From Theropithecus gelada (lineage: Eukaryota; Chordata; Mammalia; Primates; Cercopithecidae), in assembly GCF_003255815.1 (NCBI RefSeq), contig NC_037680.1:14914653-14978652 (forward strand): a stretch of 64,000 bases of DNA, read 5' to 3'. The notes beneath the pieces were generated by a model, which worked only from the letters and a program-made list of their open reading frames with translations, was not told the origin of the DNA and did no database searches. A program made the position numbers and the translations under genes. Numbering within the stretch: the first letter of the stretch is position 1; each line of letters begins with the position of its first letter. This document shows positions 12,903 to 24,244 of the stretch, piece after piece.

Positions 12903-13280
12903 CCATCTTAGTCTGTTTTGTGCTGCTGTAACAGAATAATTTATAATTTATGAATTATGGGTAATTCATAAATAATTCACTCTCTCAAAGTTCTGATGAC
13001 TGGGAAGTGCAAGATCAAGGCATTGGCAAGTTCCTTTGGTTCTAAGATGGTGCCTCATTGCTGTGTCCTCTAGGGAGGAGGAACATTGTGTCCTCATATG
13101 GCAGAAGAGCAGAAGAGAGAATCCACTCTTACAGCTGTTTTATAGCAGCATCCATCCATTCATGAGTGCATGTGCCCTCATAGCCTAAGCACCTCCAAAA
13201 AGTCCTAACTCCAAATACTGTTACCTTGGAGGTTAGGAGTTCAACATATGAATGTTGGTGAGACACAGACATTCAGATAA
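12903..13280 (-). mobile_element. ERVL-MaLR LTR (MST-type), antisense
   Basis: It starts like a reverse MaLR LTR ('ttagtctgttttgtgctgct') and ends with 'gttcaacatatgaatgttgg' and 'cacagacattcaga'. Internal 'gtcctcatatggcagaag' and 'ctccaaatactgttacctt' also fit MST/MLT1 LTRs. It is a solitary LTR without internal retroviral sequence. Confidence 0.75.
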
Positions 13281-13281
13281 C

Positions 13282-13300
13282 TCTGTGTGTGTGTGTGCAT
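13282..13300. repeat. (GT)n microsatellite
   Basis: A short GT run directly after the LTR end. Confidence 0.8.
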
Positions 13301-14076
13301 GTATTTGTATTTTCTCTTTCTATCTCTGTCCCCCCAACTCATTGAATTTGATTTCCTTTATGCAAGGAGAGCAGATTCAAGTTTTCCCTAATGATCACCT
13401 CTCTTTAGTATCTAATGTTCACTTGTTTTTCATTTTCACTGTATGTACGGAACTTCCCCCTCCCCAAATTATTCTATAGAGTAGTGAGAATCACTTGATG
13501 AAGTCTTTCATATATAGGGCTCTCTTTCAAAAACTTAATTTTTTGAACAGTGTTTAAACAGAACTTTTAGTTTCTTTATCCAAAATCTGATCTCTTTATA
13601 TGTGCATTTAAATCTAAAGGCATTTATTGTTTTTTATGCTCGTCACTGAAAAATCCAGGCAGCAGTTTGTTACTGCTCCTCAACGTTCCAGAGAGGTGTA
13701 AAACAGGCCCACACTTCCACCCATAATTAAAGAGTAAAATAATTAGAAGAGGGTGGATAGCCATAGTGAAGGCCAACATTGATGCCTCCAATGCCTGTGA
13801 AGAATGTGAAGAAGCATATAAAGACTTGTGTAAAATGCTTCATGCAATGTGTGAAAGCAGTTTCAAAATCACAATATGATTTCTTATAATATGATTTTCA
13901 ATATGCATGTATAACAGGGTTAATAACAAATTTTAATATGCAGATGTTTTAAATTTAATAAACATTATCAAAAATTAAGTATGTGTGGGGAGTAGGGTGG
14001 GGGGTCGTTTTGCAAGCTGGCCCGACACGAATTAATTTGTATTTTATAATTGGGAAAATGGCGCCTTGTATTTTGT
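13301..14076. other. Unique sequence
   Basis: No repeat is recognisable. 13640-13760 has the balanced composition of a possible conserved noncoding element, but conservation cannot be judged from one sequence. Confidence 0.3.
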
Positions 14077-14093
14077 CTATTTACCAGTTCTAT

Positions 14094-14412
14094 TTTTTTT
14101 TCTTTTTTTGAGATGGAGTCTTGCTCTGTCACACAGGCTGGAATGCAGTGTCATGATCTCGGCTCACTGTAACCTCCACCTCCTGAGCTCAAGCAATTCT
14201 CCTGCCTCAGCCTTCTGAGTAGCTGGGACTATAGGTGTGCACCACCATGCTTGGCTAATTTTTTTTTTTTTTTTTGTATTTTTGTACTTTTTATAGAGAC
14301 ATGGTTTTACCATGTGGCCAGGCTGGTCTTGAACTCCTGACCTCAGGTAATCTGTCCTTCTTGGCCTCCCAAAGTGCTGGGATTACAGGTGTGAGCCACC
14401 GTATCCGGCCAC
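14094..14412 (-). mobile_element. Alu SINE (older AluS/J type), antisense
   Basis: It reads poly(T), then 'gagatggagtcttgctctgt', both Alu monomers and a 3' end in 'gtgagccaccgtatccggcc'. A 17-bp target duplication with two mismatches flanks it: CTATTTACCAGTTCTAT at 14077-14093 and CTACTTACCAGCTCTAT at 14413-14429. The internal T-run at 14261-14277 is the expanded A-rich linker. Divergence and the degraded duplication indicate an older insertion. Confidence 0.95.
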
Positions 14413-14429
14413 CTACTTACCAGCTCTAT

Positions 14430-15114
14430 TGGATACTTGTCTATGTGTCCATCTCCCTCCTGCTACTCTAATATGGCCCCTCCCCTCTTCCTGTGCCTGG
14501 CAGGCCCTCCATGCAGCCCCTGTGTACCACTTCAGCTCGCTGGCCTTTTCCCCCACCACACTCCTGTCTCTCCCTCTGTCCTCCTGCTGCTTCACCCTGG
14601 TGTTCCTCTGATTCCTTCTGCCTATGCCCTGCTTCCTGTCTCCGTGGCCATGGCTTTTGCTACTCCTTGCTATTCTGCTCTTCTAGAATGTGGTGAAATA
14701 GCACCATTGCCCTTTCCTTCAAAGTATAGTCTGTTTGATTAACATGTGACATATACATATTTGAAAATCATCATGCTATGCAAAAATCACAGAATGAAAA
14801 TCCACAGGGCTTATGGGAAAAGGAGGTAGGGCACAACATTAAAAAACTCCCATAGTGACATGTAAAATAAAAGATAGGAAACTAATACAAAATACTGGTA
14901 TGTTTTTGCATGTGTAAAGGGGTTAAGAAATGCCTAAATACTTCAGTAAATGTATTTTACCTTGGAAAAGATCTGAAATGTACTTGTGGAAGTAGGCTTT
15001 GGAAAATCTGCGTGTGAGTTGCAACATGGTAGAAGGGGTTTACCTGCGATGTGTGTGGAAGTTGTAACGCCAGAAGAGGTGTGTGCTTCTGCTGAATTTG
15101 TGTGTTACTACCTC
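14430..15114. other. Unresolved, partly pyrimidine-rich sequence
   Basis: 14440-14700 is C/T-rich and gives overlapping ORFs of up to about 100 codons in three frames, which points to composition and not to a gene. The remainder shows nothing recognised. Confidence 0.3.
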
Positions 15115-15322
15115 GCTGTGACTCCTTCAGGGTTCCAGGTCTCTCTTGGTGGCTCCACTTTTGGGTTCTGCTAATTCCACCTCCTTCATTGGTCTCTCCT
15201 TCCTCCTTCTTAGCTGTAACTAAGCTCTGAATTGTTTCACCATCTCCTGTTTGTATTTCAATTGTCAAAAACACTCTTTGAATGAGTACCCATCTTAAAT
15301 TCCCTTCATTGAACCACTTGGC
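15115..15322 (-). repeat. Inverted repeat arm A, partner 16214-16420
   Basis: The reverse complement aligns with 16214-16420. Over about 190 aligned positions I count 15 substitutions, with an additional 8-bp gap near the middle. The arms are separated by about 0.9 kb containing L1 and L2 3' ends. Confidence 0.9.
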
Positions 15323-15399
15323 TGTGTTCAGCTAGGTGCAGATTTTTGCTTGTTTACCTGGTGTTTCTGCCAGATGAAATTGCTGCGTAGCAAACATGA

Positions 15400-15760
15400 A
15401 ATTATGTTATTCTGTAGAAGTAGAGAATATAATAGTGGTTACCTGAGGCTGGGGTAATTGGGGGGATGGGGAGATGTTGGTCAAAGGATACATAATTAAA
15501 GTTAGATAGGAATAATTTTCAAGTGATCTATTATGCAGCGAGGTGACTATAGTTAGTGTCGATATATTGTATTCTTGAAAAACTTAGAGTGTGCATGTTA
15601 CATGCTCTTACTACAAAAATGATAACTATGTGAGGTAATGCATGTGTTGATTCGCCAGATATAACCATTCCACAGTGCGTATATATACTTCAAAGCATCA
15701 TGTACATGATAAAAACATGCAATATTATCTGTCAATTAAAAAAAGAAAAACAAAATAGAG
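15400..15760 (+). mobile_element. Old primate/mammalian L1 3' end, sense (L1PB/L1MA-like)
   Basis: The block carries the L1 3'UTR series 'tagaagtagagaatataat', 'gagatgttggtcaaaggata', 'tatgtgaggtaatgcatgtg' and 'aaccattccacagtg', ending in an A-rich tail near 15740-15760. It is a 5'-truncated copy without coding sequence. Confidence 0.8.
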
Positions 15761-15889
15761 GAATGACAGCATTCAACAGAGGAAGATCACATTATGCTCC
15801 AATTGTTCCCTAATATATGAATTTCACATTTCAGAGCAAACATCCAGGCAGAACTGACTGTACACCGTTGCAAACTTACCCTGAGTAGT

Positions 15890-16013
15890 GTGATTTTCCC
15901 TGCACGCTCATCTTCATTATGTTAGACACTGTGAAGACGGTGTTTGCTTTTGCTCGTGTTTGTAACCTCATCATCCAGCGCATTGCCTGGCATTTGAAAA
16001 ATGAATGAATGAG
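15890..16013 (+). repeat. L2 LINE 3' end, sense
   Basis: 'cgcattgcctggcatttgaa' and the terminal 'atgaatgaatgag' match the L2 3' terminus. Short and diverged. Confidence 0.6.
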
Positions 16014-16213
16014 TCTTTTTGTCCATTCTTTCCTTGTCTTGTTTTCTCAGGACCCTTGTACCTGCCATATACCTTGTGAGTGAAAGGGTTAAAGGCTGAT
16101 TATGGCTTAGTGTGTTATTCTACCTAGCTAACAAAATTTTGGGATGGTTGCTTCATGAATTATCTATGTGGTTCTCATATCAGGCAGAATTGAGCTGGGA
16201 AAACAGAGTACAT

Positions 16214-16420
16214 GCCAAGTGGTTCTCATTGAACCAAAGGGAATTTAAGATAGGTACTCATTCAAAAGGTCTTTCTGACAATTGAAATACAAACAGAAGA
16301 TGGTGAAACAATTCAGAGCTTAGCTACAGCAGGAAGGAGAGACCAATGAAGGTGGTGGAATTAACAGAGCCCAGAAATGGAGACACCAAGAGACACCTGG
16401 AACCCTGAATGAGTCACAGC
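16214..16420 (+). repeat. Inverted repeat arm B, partner 15115-15322
   Basis: The counterpart of arm A. Sequence on either side (about 16140-16640) looks like an unresolved interspersed repeat, with phrases such as 'gtgtgggaattgtaatttgc', so B may be the original and A the derived copy. Confidence 0.85.
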
Positions 16421-17867
16421 ACTGCTGAAAATGCTGCCCTAAGGGAGGTGGAGAGGCTGTAAAAGCTAAGAGCTTCTCCTGGCCTCCCAATCTCAGTCTC
16501 CTGCCAGGACCTCCAAATGGAAGACCATCATCAGAAGTTAGTTGGAAGGGGAGTGTGGGAATTGTAATTTGCAGGATTCAGCCCCCCTCCTCACAGAGGA
16601 GAGCAAGAGTAAGGTAGAGAGCCCTGAGGCAAATGACTGGTGGGGACCCACTGTTCCATCACCTCCTTTTCAACAAGTTAGTTAATCAATGGTGTCAGTG
16701 CTGCCTGTGAATCAGTTTGTGAGAGTCTTCTTCATGAATTTCGTAAGAGAAATGCATGGCAGTTAGGACTTTAATTAGAGTTTCCTTGAGAGAACTTCCT
16801 GGTGAATAGATTATTTATGTTAAAAGTGTGAAGCGTAGGCCACATAGATCCAGTGAACCTGAGGGTTTGTTCTAAGAATGTGTGTTGTAAGGAAACTTCT
16901 GTTTCTCATTATGACTCATTAGTCATCATGTGAAATACTTTTTTAAAAAGTGGTCTCTCTTTAGTTTCAAGTCACACTGGCAATATGGTACGACTCACCT
17001 TTACCCTGTCTTAGTTTTCTTGCAGTTTGTAGGCAATATTGTCATCCATAAATTATATTTCTAGCTGAATATTAAAGTATTCTTTAGGGCAAAACAAAAG
17101 GAATCAAAATGGAGCTTTTACAAATAACAATTTTGAGCACAGACTCTGCAAGACGGAAAACATTCTTTCTACTTGGGCTGCCTTTTATTTGGTTCATTCC
17201 TTCTACCATTTAAAACAACAGTGCTTTCTGCTAGAGAAATGGCTAGGCACAGATTCTTTTTTTGTAAGACATTAAAGGGCTTAGGTTATTGCTTAGGTTA
17301 TTTATTTTGTGGGCTCCATTCTTTGTTTTGTTTTTTGTAAAATATGTTAAAGAAAATTTAAAATGCACAAATAGAAGGCTGTTAAATTATTGATGAATTT
17401 ATTTCTTCAAGAAGGAAGTATTATAAAATAAAGCACAATTCAATTTTAATAAATGTGTCTTAAATTTCCAAAACCCTGAATTTTTTTCTATCTGATAATA
17501 CTTAGTTCTGAGCTTCAAAGGTGTTATATGCAAGATACTTTTTATCCTTAGTTTATAAAATTGTCATCATGATGAAATATTTGTTAATCTTTCCTCTGTT
17601 AGTAGCACTGTGAAGTACAATTTTCAAGGCAAGTTAGTGACATCCACTGGCTCTGTAAACAGGGATAAATTATTATACTAGCTACTACCAATATTTTTAA
17701 GCCATGTACTTATGCATGCAAATAAGGAAATTTCTTAGTTGTTTTTCCTCTGGCATAACAATCTCTATTTTCATAATGCCATTCAGCCTAATGGCAGAAA
17801 ATGTAATCTGAGCTAATTGTAGGTTAACTTCACCATGTCTATTATTTTTTATCATTCAATTCTGGAC
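16421..17867. other. Unresolved repeat remnant, then unique AT-rich sequence
   Basis: 16421-16640 continues the unidentified repeat-like block. From about 16700 onward nothing is recognisable. Confidence 0.3.
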
Positions 17868-18370
17868 ATTACTCCCACCTTTCTCCCCTGGTGGCACTTG
17901 TGGGAGGGGCTTCTGGCCCGCAGGAGTCTGCCCTGATCTGAGCTGGCATCCTCTGAGGTGTTAAACCATTGCTGCTCCTGGATGTTGTCAAGCCTTCCTC
18001 ACACTGGCCTCTGCAGCATATCCTAGTGCCCACGTGCTCTTGTTCTCCAGTCCACACCGCCCTCCACACTGCATCCTTCAGCACTGGGGATCCATCAGGT
18101 CTGCTGCTTGCTCTGTCAAAACCTTGCCCTTCTTGTCACCAGGGTGATGTTTGGCTGTTGCCCCTACCCCCTCAGGTGAGAGCGGGTGAGGCAATGTAGC
18201 CGCTCTGCCTGGCCCCTGGCTGCTGTCACTACCCTGCACCTGGGCCACAGCAGTGTGGGGACAGTGAGATGTGGGGGCAGGGGCCACTTTCCCTTTCGGA
18301 AGGCCCCAGGAGGAAAGCAGGATAGGGCTCCCGGGTTCTGAGTGCTCTCCACCACTCCCTTTCATAGAAA
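17868..18370. other. GC-rich patch of unknown identity
   Basis: This stretch is clearly more GC-rich than its AT-rich surroundings but holds only about seven CpG dinucleotides, so it is not a CpG island. Overlapping frames of up to 102 codons exist on both strands without recognisable domains. It could be a decayed repeat or LTR, or an old retrocopy. I cannot identify it. Confidence 0.5.
17882..17895 (-). promoter_or_regulatory. Possible CTCF motif, minus strand
   Basis: On the minus strand the site reads CCACCAGGGGAGAA, close to the CTCF core CCACNAGGGGGCAG. It is a motif match only. Confidence 0.3.
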
Positions 18371-18393
18371 CCCAAACTGCATCCAACTCTTGT

Positions 18394-18422
18394 TTTCCAT
18401 TAAACGTGTCTGCTCTGTTTCA
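18394..18422 (+). repeat. Direct-repeat source, 29 bp, copy at 20370-20398
   Basis: The first 25 bases (18394-18418) match 20370-20394 exactly, and the match extends to 29 bp with one mismatch. Confidence 0.9.
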
Positions 18423-18559
18423 AACACACAAACAAGACCAATCTGTAAACCCCAAAATAAAGATTTTGAGATTTATGTTTTCTGATTCCCTTATAGACTT
18501 CCCCTTGAGGCAACGAGCACCTTATTAGGTGGAAGTCCTTGGGATTGCCGGGAAAGCCT

Positions 18560-18790
18560 TAGAGCCCCAGTTCAGAAATTCAGTAAAGCTGGATGAGAAT
18601 GCCTCGCTTGATACCCAATACATGGTCTTAAACCACGTTGTGTAACTCCTGGGAGCCTGTTTTATAACATGTAAAACGAGATGATAATATCTAGTTTGTA
18701 TGGCTGTTATGAAGATTAAATGTAGTAGATTAAGTCAAGGACCAAGCCCAGTGACCAAACAAATGAGTTCTTTCCCCTGCACGTCTCCCC
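18560..18790 (+). repeat. MIR-like SINE relic, sense
   Basis: 'gttttataacatgtaaaacg', 'atgataatatctagtttgta' and 'ggctgttatgaagattaaat' follow the MIR sense order (core, AT-rich middle, 'gaggattaaatgag'-like segment). It contains the source of the inverted copy at 20404-20508. Confidence 0.6.
18642..18746 (+). repeat. Inverted-repeat source, 105 bp, copy at 20404-20508
   Basis: The reverse complement matches 20404-20508 over 105 ungapped bases with four substitutions. Similarity ends abruptly at both edges although the MIR continues on both sides here, so this locus looks like the template. Confidence 0.95.
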
Positions 18791-18929
18791 TCCCTGCTAT
18801 AGTTTAGAGACAGAAAAAAGTTTAACTGACACATAAGGATCAAATAAAATCAGAAAACAAACTCAAGTCCGTAATTTAAAGTATTGCCCATATAATCATG
18901 TTGAGGCTAACCCCTTAAAACACAGTCTT

Positions 18930-19500
18930 GTGTTATTACAGAGGCAGTGCACATGCAGTGTAGAAAATTAGACAATACAAGCAACAATAAGGAAAAAAGT
19001 CATCATATTTCATCATGTAGAGAGAACTATTTTAACATTTGGTGTATATTCACTTTGATCTGTCTTTCTGTCTGTATACATATATGTATGTATGAATTTA
19101 TAAATACATTTTCATCTCCTGTAGTACCAAAGAATATTCACATTTTTCCAGTTGTCACCAAAATGTCTTTCACTGCGGCTTTTCCTGTCCAGCATCCTAA
19201 AGAGGACCACGTATTGCTTCTGCTTGTTATGGTTCTTAACGTTTCTTTTACCTAACAGCTGCCTATTTTTTAATGATGTTGGCTTGTTGAAGAGACCCGT
19301 TCAGTTTTCCTGTGAAATATATCACCTCCTGGATTTGTCTGATTGCTTCTTCAATGTGTTGCTTGGCTTGTTTCTCTTGTATTTATTTAGTTAATCGGAC
19401 GTTTCATTTAAAATGTTCATCAGCAAACATTTTGGGCTTCACTGGCCTTCTGTATAATTCAGATTGCACCGTATCAGAATGCACACGGTCTCTGTGATGC
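18930..19500 (-). mobile_element. Old L1M 3'UTR fragment, antisense
   Basis: 'ttaacatttggtgtatattc', 'ccagttgtcaccaaaatgtc' and 'gaagagacccgttcagtttt' followed by a 'ggatttgtctgattgcttct' stretch are the reverse of old mammalian L1 3'UTR sequence (L1MC-L1ME type). ORFs read here arise from the antisense T-rich strand. Confidence 0.6.
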
Positions 19501-20369
19501 TAAATATAATGGCTGGATTAAAACGATGACACTGATATTTCCATTGTGCAGTTACGTGTTTCCCCTTCTGTCAAGAAATTACTTCCTTGTGTGTGTAGGC
19601 TTGTTTTGGCATTTCATAAATGTCGATGATTTCTTATCAGTCATTCACCTAATAATTTTAACACCATTTAAAATGCATAAAGATATTTTGAATCAAAAGA
19701 AATGTTTAAGTATGTTGTAGGGATGGAGATTGGCATGGTATATTTAAAAACCGGGGTACCTCAGCTTTCTCTGTTCAGGTTAATGGGGTGGCAGATTTTA
19801 GCAGTCTTTGAGTGAGGTGTGTCTTGGTGGCCAAGACATACAGGGTTGCCAGAAATATCAAGAACTGGACCTAAAATTAAGAAGAAAGCATAGGGTAATT
19901 TTAACAAGAGACTTTGAGTTTGTATCCAGGATGAGTGTAAGGAGAAGAGTCAAAATTTAGAAAATGATAGAATTCAGAATCCAATGTTATTCAGAAAATT
20001 TAGAGCACCTTAAAAATGAAATCTAAGAAGCTTCAAAAATTGAAGTTGGATGATTTTTTTTTCAGGGAAAGTTTTGAGTTGGAATTTTTTTTCTTTATAT
20101 CTATATAGTATACTGTTGATTAAGTACCTGAATTTTATGAGCTCTGACAATTTTTTCATAAGCCCTCTCTTTTTAGCTCTCTAGGTGTAAATTATTCTTT
20201 TCTGTTTGCCAAGAGTAAGTTACCCTGTGCTCTGGCACAGTGAGTATTTCTCAGGCTGCTGAAAGGATTAGATGGTACTGGATTCCTATAGAATTTCAAG
20301 GACTGAGTTTTAGGAATAGGTTGCCTTATAAAATGTGCCTACAATGTAAGTTTACAAAAGTAACCAACA
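19501..20369. other. Unresolved sequence
   Basis: No recognised repeat or gene. Confidence 0.3.
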
Positions 20370-20398
20370 TTTCCATTAAACGTGTCTGCTCTGTGTCA
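20370..20398 (+). repeat. Templated copy, direct part
   Basis: Direct copy of 18394-18422, immediately followed (5-base gap) by the inverted copy of 18642-18746. The adjacency of a direct and an inverted copy from two nearby sources indicates a compound template switch. Confidence 0.9.
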
Positions 20399-20403
20399 CT
20401 AGA

Positions 20404-20508
20404 CTTGGTCCTTGACTTAATCTACTACATTTAATCTTCATAATAGCCCTACAAACTGGATATTATCATCTTGTTTTACATGTTATAAAACAGGCTCCCA
20501 GGAGTTAC
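20404..20508 (-). repeat. Templated copy, inverted part
   Basis: Reverse-complement copy of 18642-18746 with 101/105 identity and no gaps. The flanks lack the MIR sequence that surrounds the source, so this is the derived copy. Confidence 0.95.
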
Positions 20509-22261
20509 TTCCCTGGTCTTTTGTCCCTTTGGATGTTAAGATTCAAAATCTCTTGGAGATTTGGAGCGGAATCTAAAGTTTTTCTTGGCGAATATAAATA
20601 TTTATGGTTGTACTGGGTGTGGTAGATTGTATTAACCTTATTATTCACTATGTTATTAGAAATATACTGCTATCCAATGTTCCAGGAGCCTCCTGTACAT
20701 AGCTTGGCCATGTGATTTGCTTTATCCAGTGAAATATGAGAGGATATTATGAGTGATTTTTCCAAGCAGAACTTTTAAGAGCCATTGTGTAGTTCCCCTA
20801 ATGCTATTTTCTCCTGTTCTAAGGCTGCCAGATAGAGGCTTTTTCAACCTGGCTCTCAGATCTGTGATTAGTGTAGTCTGTGTGAGACACAAACCTATGG
20901 TTGAAAGCCTGTAAGATTTTCCTGTGTTTCTTAATGCAGCACAGCTTAACCGAAACTGACTGATGCAGAGGAGAAATGAGATATGTGAGTATAAGGCAGG
21001 ATTGTGCTGAAGCCAACTGGAGGGTAAGGTTAAGAAATTTGAAGCCTGTGTTCAGCTACACATAGTTGACTTGAAGCCATCCGGATTTTCCTTTCAGTTT
21101 TGTGATTTAGTGAAGTAAACTACTAAACCAGAATGGGGTTAAGGTGCCTGTTGGGAGAGACCTTAAGCTACTAGAGTTACGCATACACTACAAATCACAA
21201 TTGATTGAAGGAATGAGAAAGGACTTCTTCCAATTGGAGTATGGTTCTGCTCTGAGGTTAATACTAGTGGTCTGTTGGAACAATTAACTGAAAGTGTGCT
21301 GGGACTTTTAAGTTATTATTTTTTCCAGATATGCTATTTGAGGTAGTTATTCGAATTGCAGTGCCCCATTGTGAAAGAACACAATCTGTTTGTTTTATAG
21401 TCATGCAAATTAATTTTCAACTGAAGTATAAATGTCAGATGATGTGTGTCTTACTCAGCTTAGGAAAAAAATATTCTTTTATATTTGATTTTTTTTTTCC
21501 CTTGGGAGAATACATGCTTAGAATAAACTGTGAGCACTCTGAATTGAGAGGAGAAACCATTCTCTCTTCAATTCAAATTAATTTCTTAGAACTAAGGCAG
21601 GATAAATACTCCTGCTGAAGTGTGTGCCTTAATTACAAACCTTAAGTTTTATGGCTCATTTTAAGCATCTAAAACCTGTGCAACATGCCTTAAGTAAGCC
21701 AAGTTATCAACTAGGTCGTCGTAAATCATTGTTTTGCATAAGGAGTGTTATATAAAAATTAAGAATTAGAGGCATGTCTCTTTTCTCCTTACCTGGTTGG
21801 ATGAAGTTGATCTACAAAAAGATGTTATTTTCAGCAGATCATTTTGTTATGTGTTGGAAATTTCCAGATATAGGTTCTTCGGGCAATCAAGGAACAGAGA
21901 TGAGGGTCTATAATTCATAACTGAAATTTAGCCTTTAGATTAATTTCATTAGTATGCAGTTGATTAGGAGGTATGTGTTTATTAAATGAAATGACCTCTA
22001 GATTTCCATATTCAGTACAAAATTAGGTTCTTGGAGAGGTAAGGATGTTTAAAATCACTAATTAAAGGGATACTATTGCCAAGATTGAATAATTAAAATT
22101 ATAACAGTTTGGTTTTTTAAGTTTTTATAGTTTTTGAAACTGCTTCCAGGCCATTTCTTTCTATGCTTCTGCCCTCAGCAAAAAGTAATCTTTTTAATAT
22201 AAAAAAGGTGAATGTGAGTTTCCCAATCCTAAAGCACTGAAGCACTACTTAGTTTTATTTT
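20509..22261. other. Mostly unresolved sequence
   Basis: 20690-20960 resembles an old interspersed repeat (phrases like 'ggccatgtgatttgctttat') whose family I cannot name. The rest is unique-looking. Confidence 0.3.
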
Positions 22262-22475
22262 TTTATTTTTAATTTTTTAGCTTTTATTGATATATAATAG
22301 ATGTCCATGTTTTCAGGGTACCTGTGATAATATGATACATTCACATAATATGTAAAGATCAAATCAGGGTAATTGGCATATCTACCACCTTAAATATTTA
22401 TCTGTTGTGCATGCTAGGAATATTCGAATTACTCTTTTCTAGCTATTTTGAAATGTACAGTAAGTAATTTCAGTC
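22262..22475 (-). mobile_element. Old L1 3'UTR end, antisense (L1PB/L1MA-like)
   Basis: 'tattgatatataatagatgt', 'gatcaaatcagggtaattgg' and 'tctagctattttgaaatgta' are the reverse of a well-known L1 3'UTR. Preceded by a T-rich run that would be the poly(A) complement. Confidence 0.8.
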
Positions 22476-23035
22476 TAGTTCACTAAGGAACTCCTTTGTG
22501 TCAGATACTATACCAAGTCGATGATACTAAGATAGAAAGATTTGCTCTGTGCTCTCAAGATGCTTACAACCTGATCAAGGAAATAGATACTTTAAGAATA
22601 AGTAATGTACAACTTGGTATGTGACGTTTATGGGAGTATTACAGAGGAGAGAGTAATGAATTTTCTTGTGGGGAATTAGGGACAGATGAATAAATGTCAC
22701 AAAAACTGCTTTTGTTTCCAAGATTGGTTTTTGTATCTAAACAACATCATAGTTAAAATGGATACTACAAACACTTTCTTAGTTTAGAAACTGAAGAATA
22801 TGTTACTTTATACCACGCTCATTGCATGAGCAAAGAACCTTTCAATTTTAATTGATAGAAAGGATGGAGCCCTCTGTAGAGAGATTTTATCTTTTTTTCT
22901 TTCTTAAACCTATTAGGGATCTTTAATGGCCTGGGAAGGGAAGGAGCTTTGTTCTCAGGGCCTTACCAAATTGTAAGCTCATCCTCTCTGTCTAACTCTC
23001 TGGTCTCCTAGTGCTTGGGAATCTTTCCTGGTTTG
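22476..23035. other. Unresolved, possibly ancient LINE-derived
   Basis: 22500-22720 faintly resembles L2-associated sequence ('ctgtgctctcaagatgctta'). The rest has no recognised feature. Confidence 0.3.
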
Positions 23036-23037
23036 GG

Positions 23038-23058
23038 GGGTGTGTGTGTGTGTGTGTT
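23038..23058. repeat. (GT)n microsatellite
   Basis: A GT run preceded by a G tract. Confidence 0.85.
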
Positions 23059-24244
23059 TATTATACATTCTACTTGCCCTGGGTTTCCTTAGATAATAGA
23101 TTTCAAAACTCAATCAGCCTTCACCAGTCCTCACTTTTGATGAATTATGTTTCACCACAGGTAACAAACCCCAATGAGTTAATGGGGAAAAGTGTGGAAA
23201 ATAGAAGAAAAAAGCCACCTTAGTTAGTATCTCAAAATATTCAAATAGTGCCCTGCTACTTTTATTGAACTAGATATTATTATAAATCTGGATTTCAATT
23301 CTATAAAAAGGCACATTTGTTCATCAAAGTTGAAGTAAAATCCTGCCTTCTTTATGAATGTTTTATCAATAATTTAGGTCACAGTGATCTCTACTTTTAT
23401 TGCAAATTTTTGTAACATTTACAATTTCTGTAGGTAATATAACTTTCAATTATATACTGCCTTGTATCTTGTTTTCTGTTGTCTGTGTTAAAATATTTTC
23501 TCCATAAAAAAGATGAAAGTTTTTGGAGATTCAAAGACTGTAATTTATACTTATCTCTGCCATGATAGTTAGCATATTGGGGGTAGTAAAAATGCTACTT
23601 AGGATGTCTAATCCAAACGTATCCAGGTTTTCCAGAGAAAAAATACAGATCAACAAAAAGAGCAAATAAAACCACAACATAACCTAGAGACCAAGGACAC
23701 TACAAACTGCGGATTACCTCTGAATAGAGAAACACCCAAGTCTAGCAGAGGAAACTCAGAAAAGAGAGGGGAAGCAGTGGGAGTTGATGGAAACAGAAAA
23801 TATTCACTCAACAGAGGGAAAGTACCACCGAAATTGGAGGCCTTAGGAGGAGGTCTAAGACTTTGTAGACCAGTGTGCCAGCTACTGGGGCACTGGAAGG
23901 AAATAACTGGAATGTTTGTGGGACCCGACATGGCTATCTCAAGAAGACATTGCATCTGATGGAGAAGGGTGACTTGACATGGGGAGCATCCATTGGAGAG
24001 TTGGTGATAATGGGAAAGAAAGAAGAAAGGGGGAATAATTGAGGATCCCACAGAAATAAATGAATAGCATAAAATCAGAAGATATAGCAACTTCTAGGTT
24101 CTCTCCCCTCCAAAAATACAAAACTACACTTTTTGATGCCAGTAGACAGTGCTTTCCTTGGGCAAGGAAACCTGGCAAGGAAAAGTTATGCAACCATCTC
24201 CACAACCCAGTAATTTTATTTTAATGACATTAAAAAAAACAGGG
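23059..24244. other. Unresolved sequence, purine-rich from 23600
   Basis: A 146-codon minus-strand frame (23650-24090) and a 60-codon plus frame overlap each other. Neither has a domain I recognise, and both fit low-complexity purine/pyrimidine composition. Confidence 0.3.

Noticed and set aside
17868..18370. CpG island promoter
   Set aside because: GC-rich, but only about seven CpG dinucleotides in 500 bp.
23650..24090. 146-codon minus-strand frame
   Set aside because: It overlaps other frames on both strands in purine-rich sequence, shows no domain and no splice or retrocopy context.
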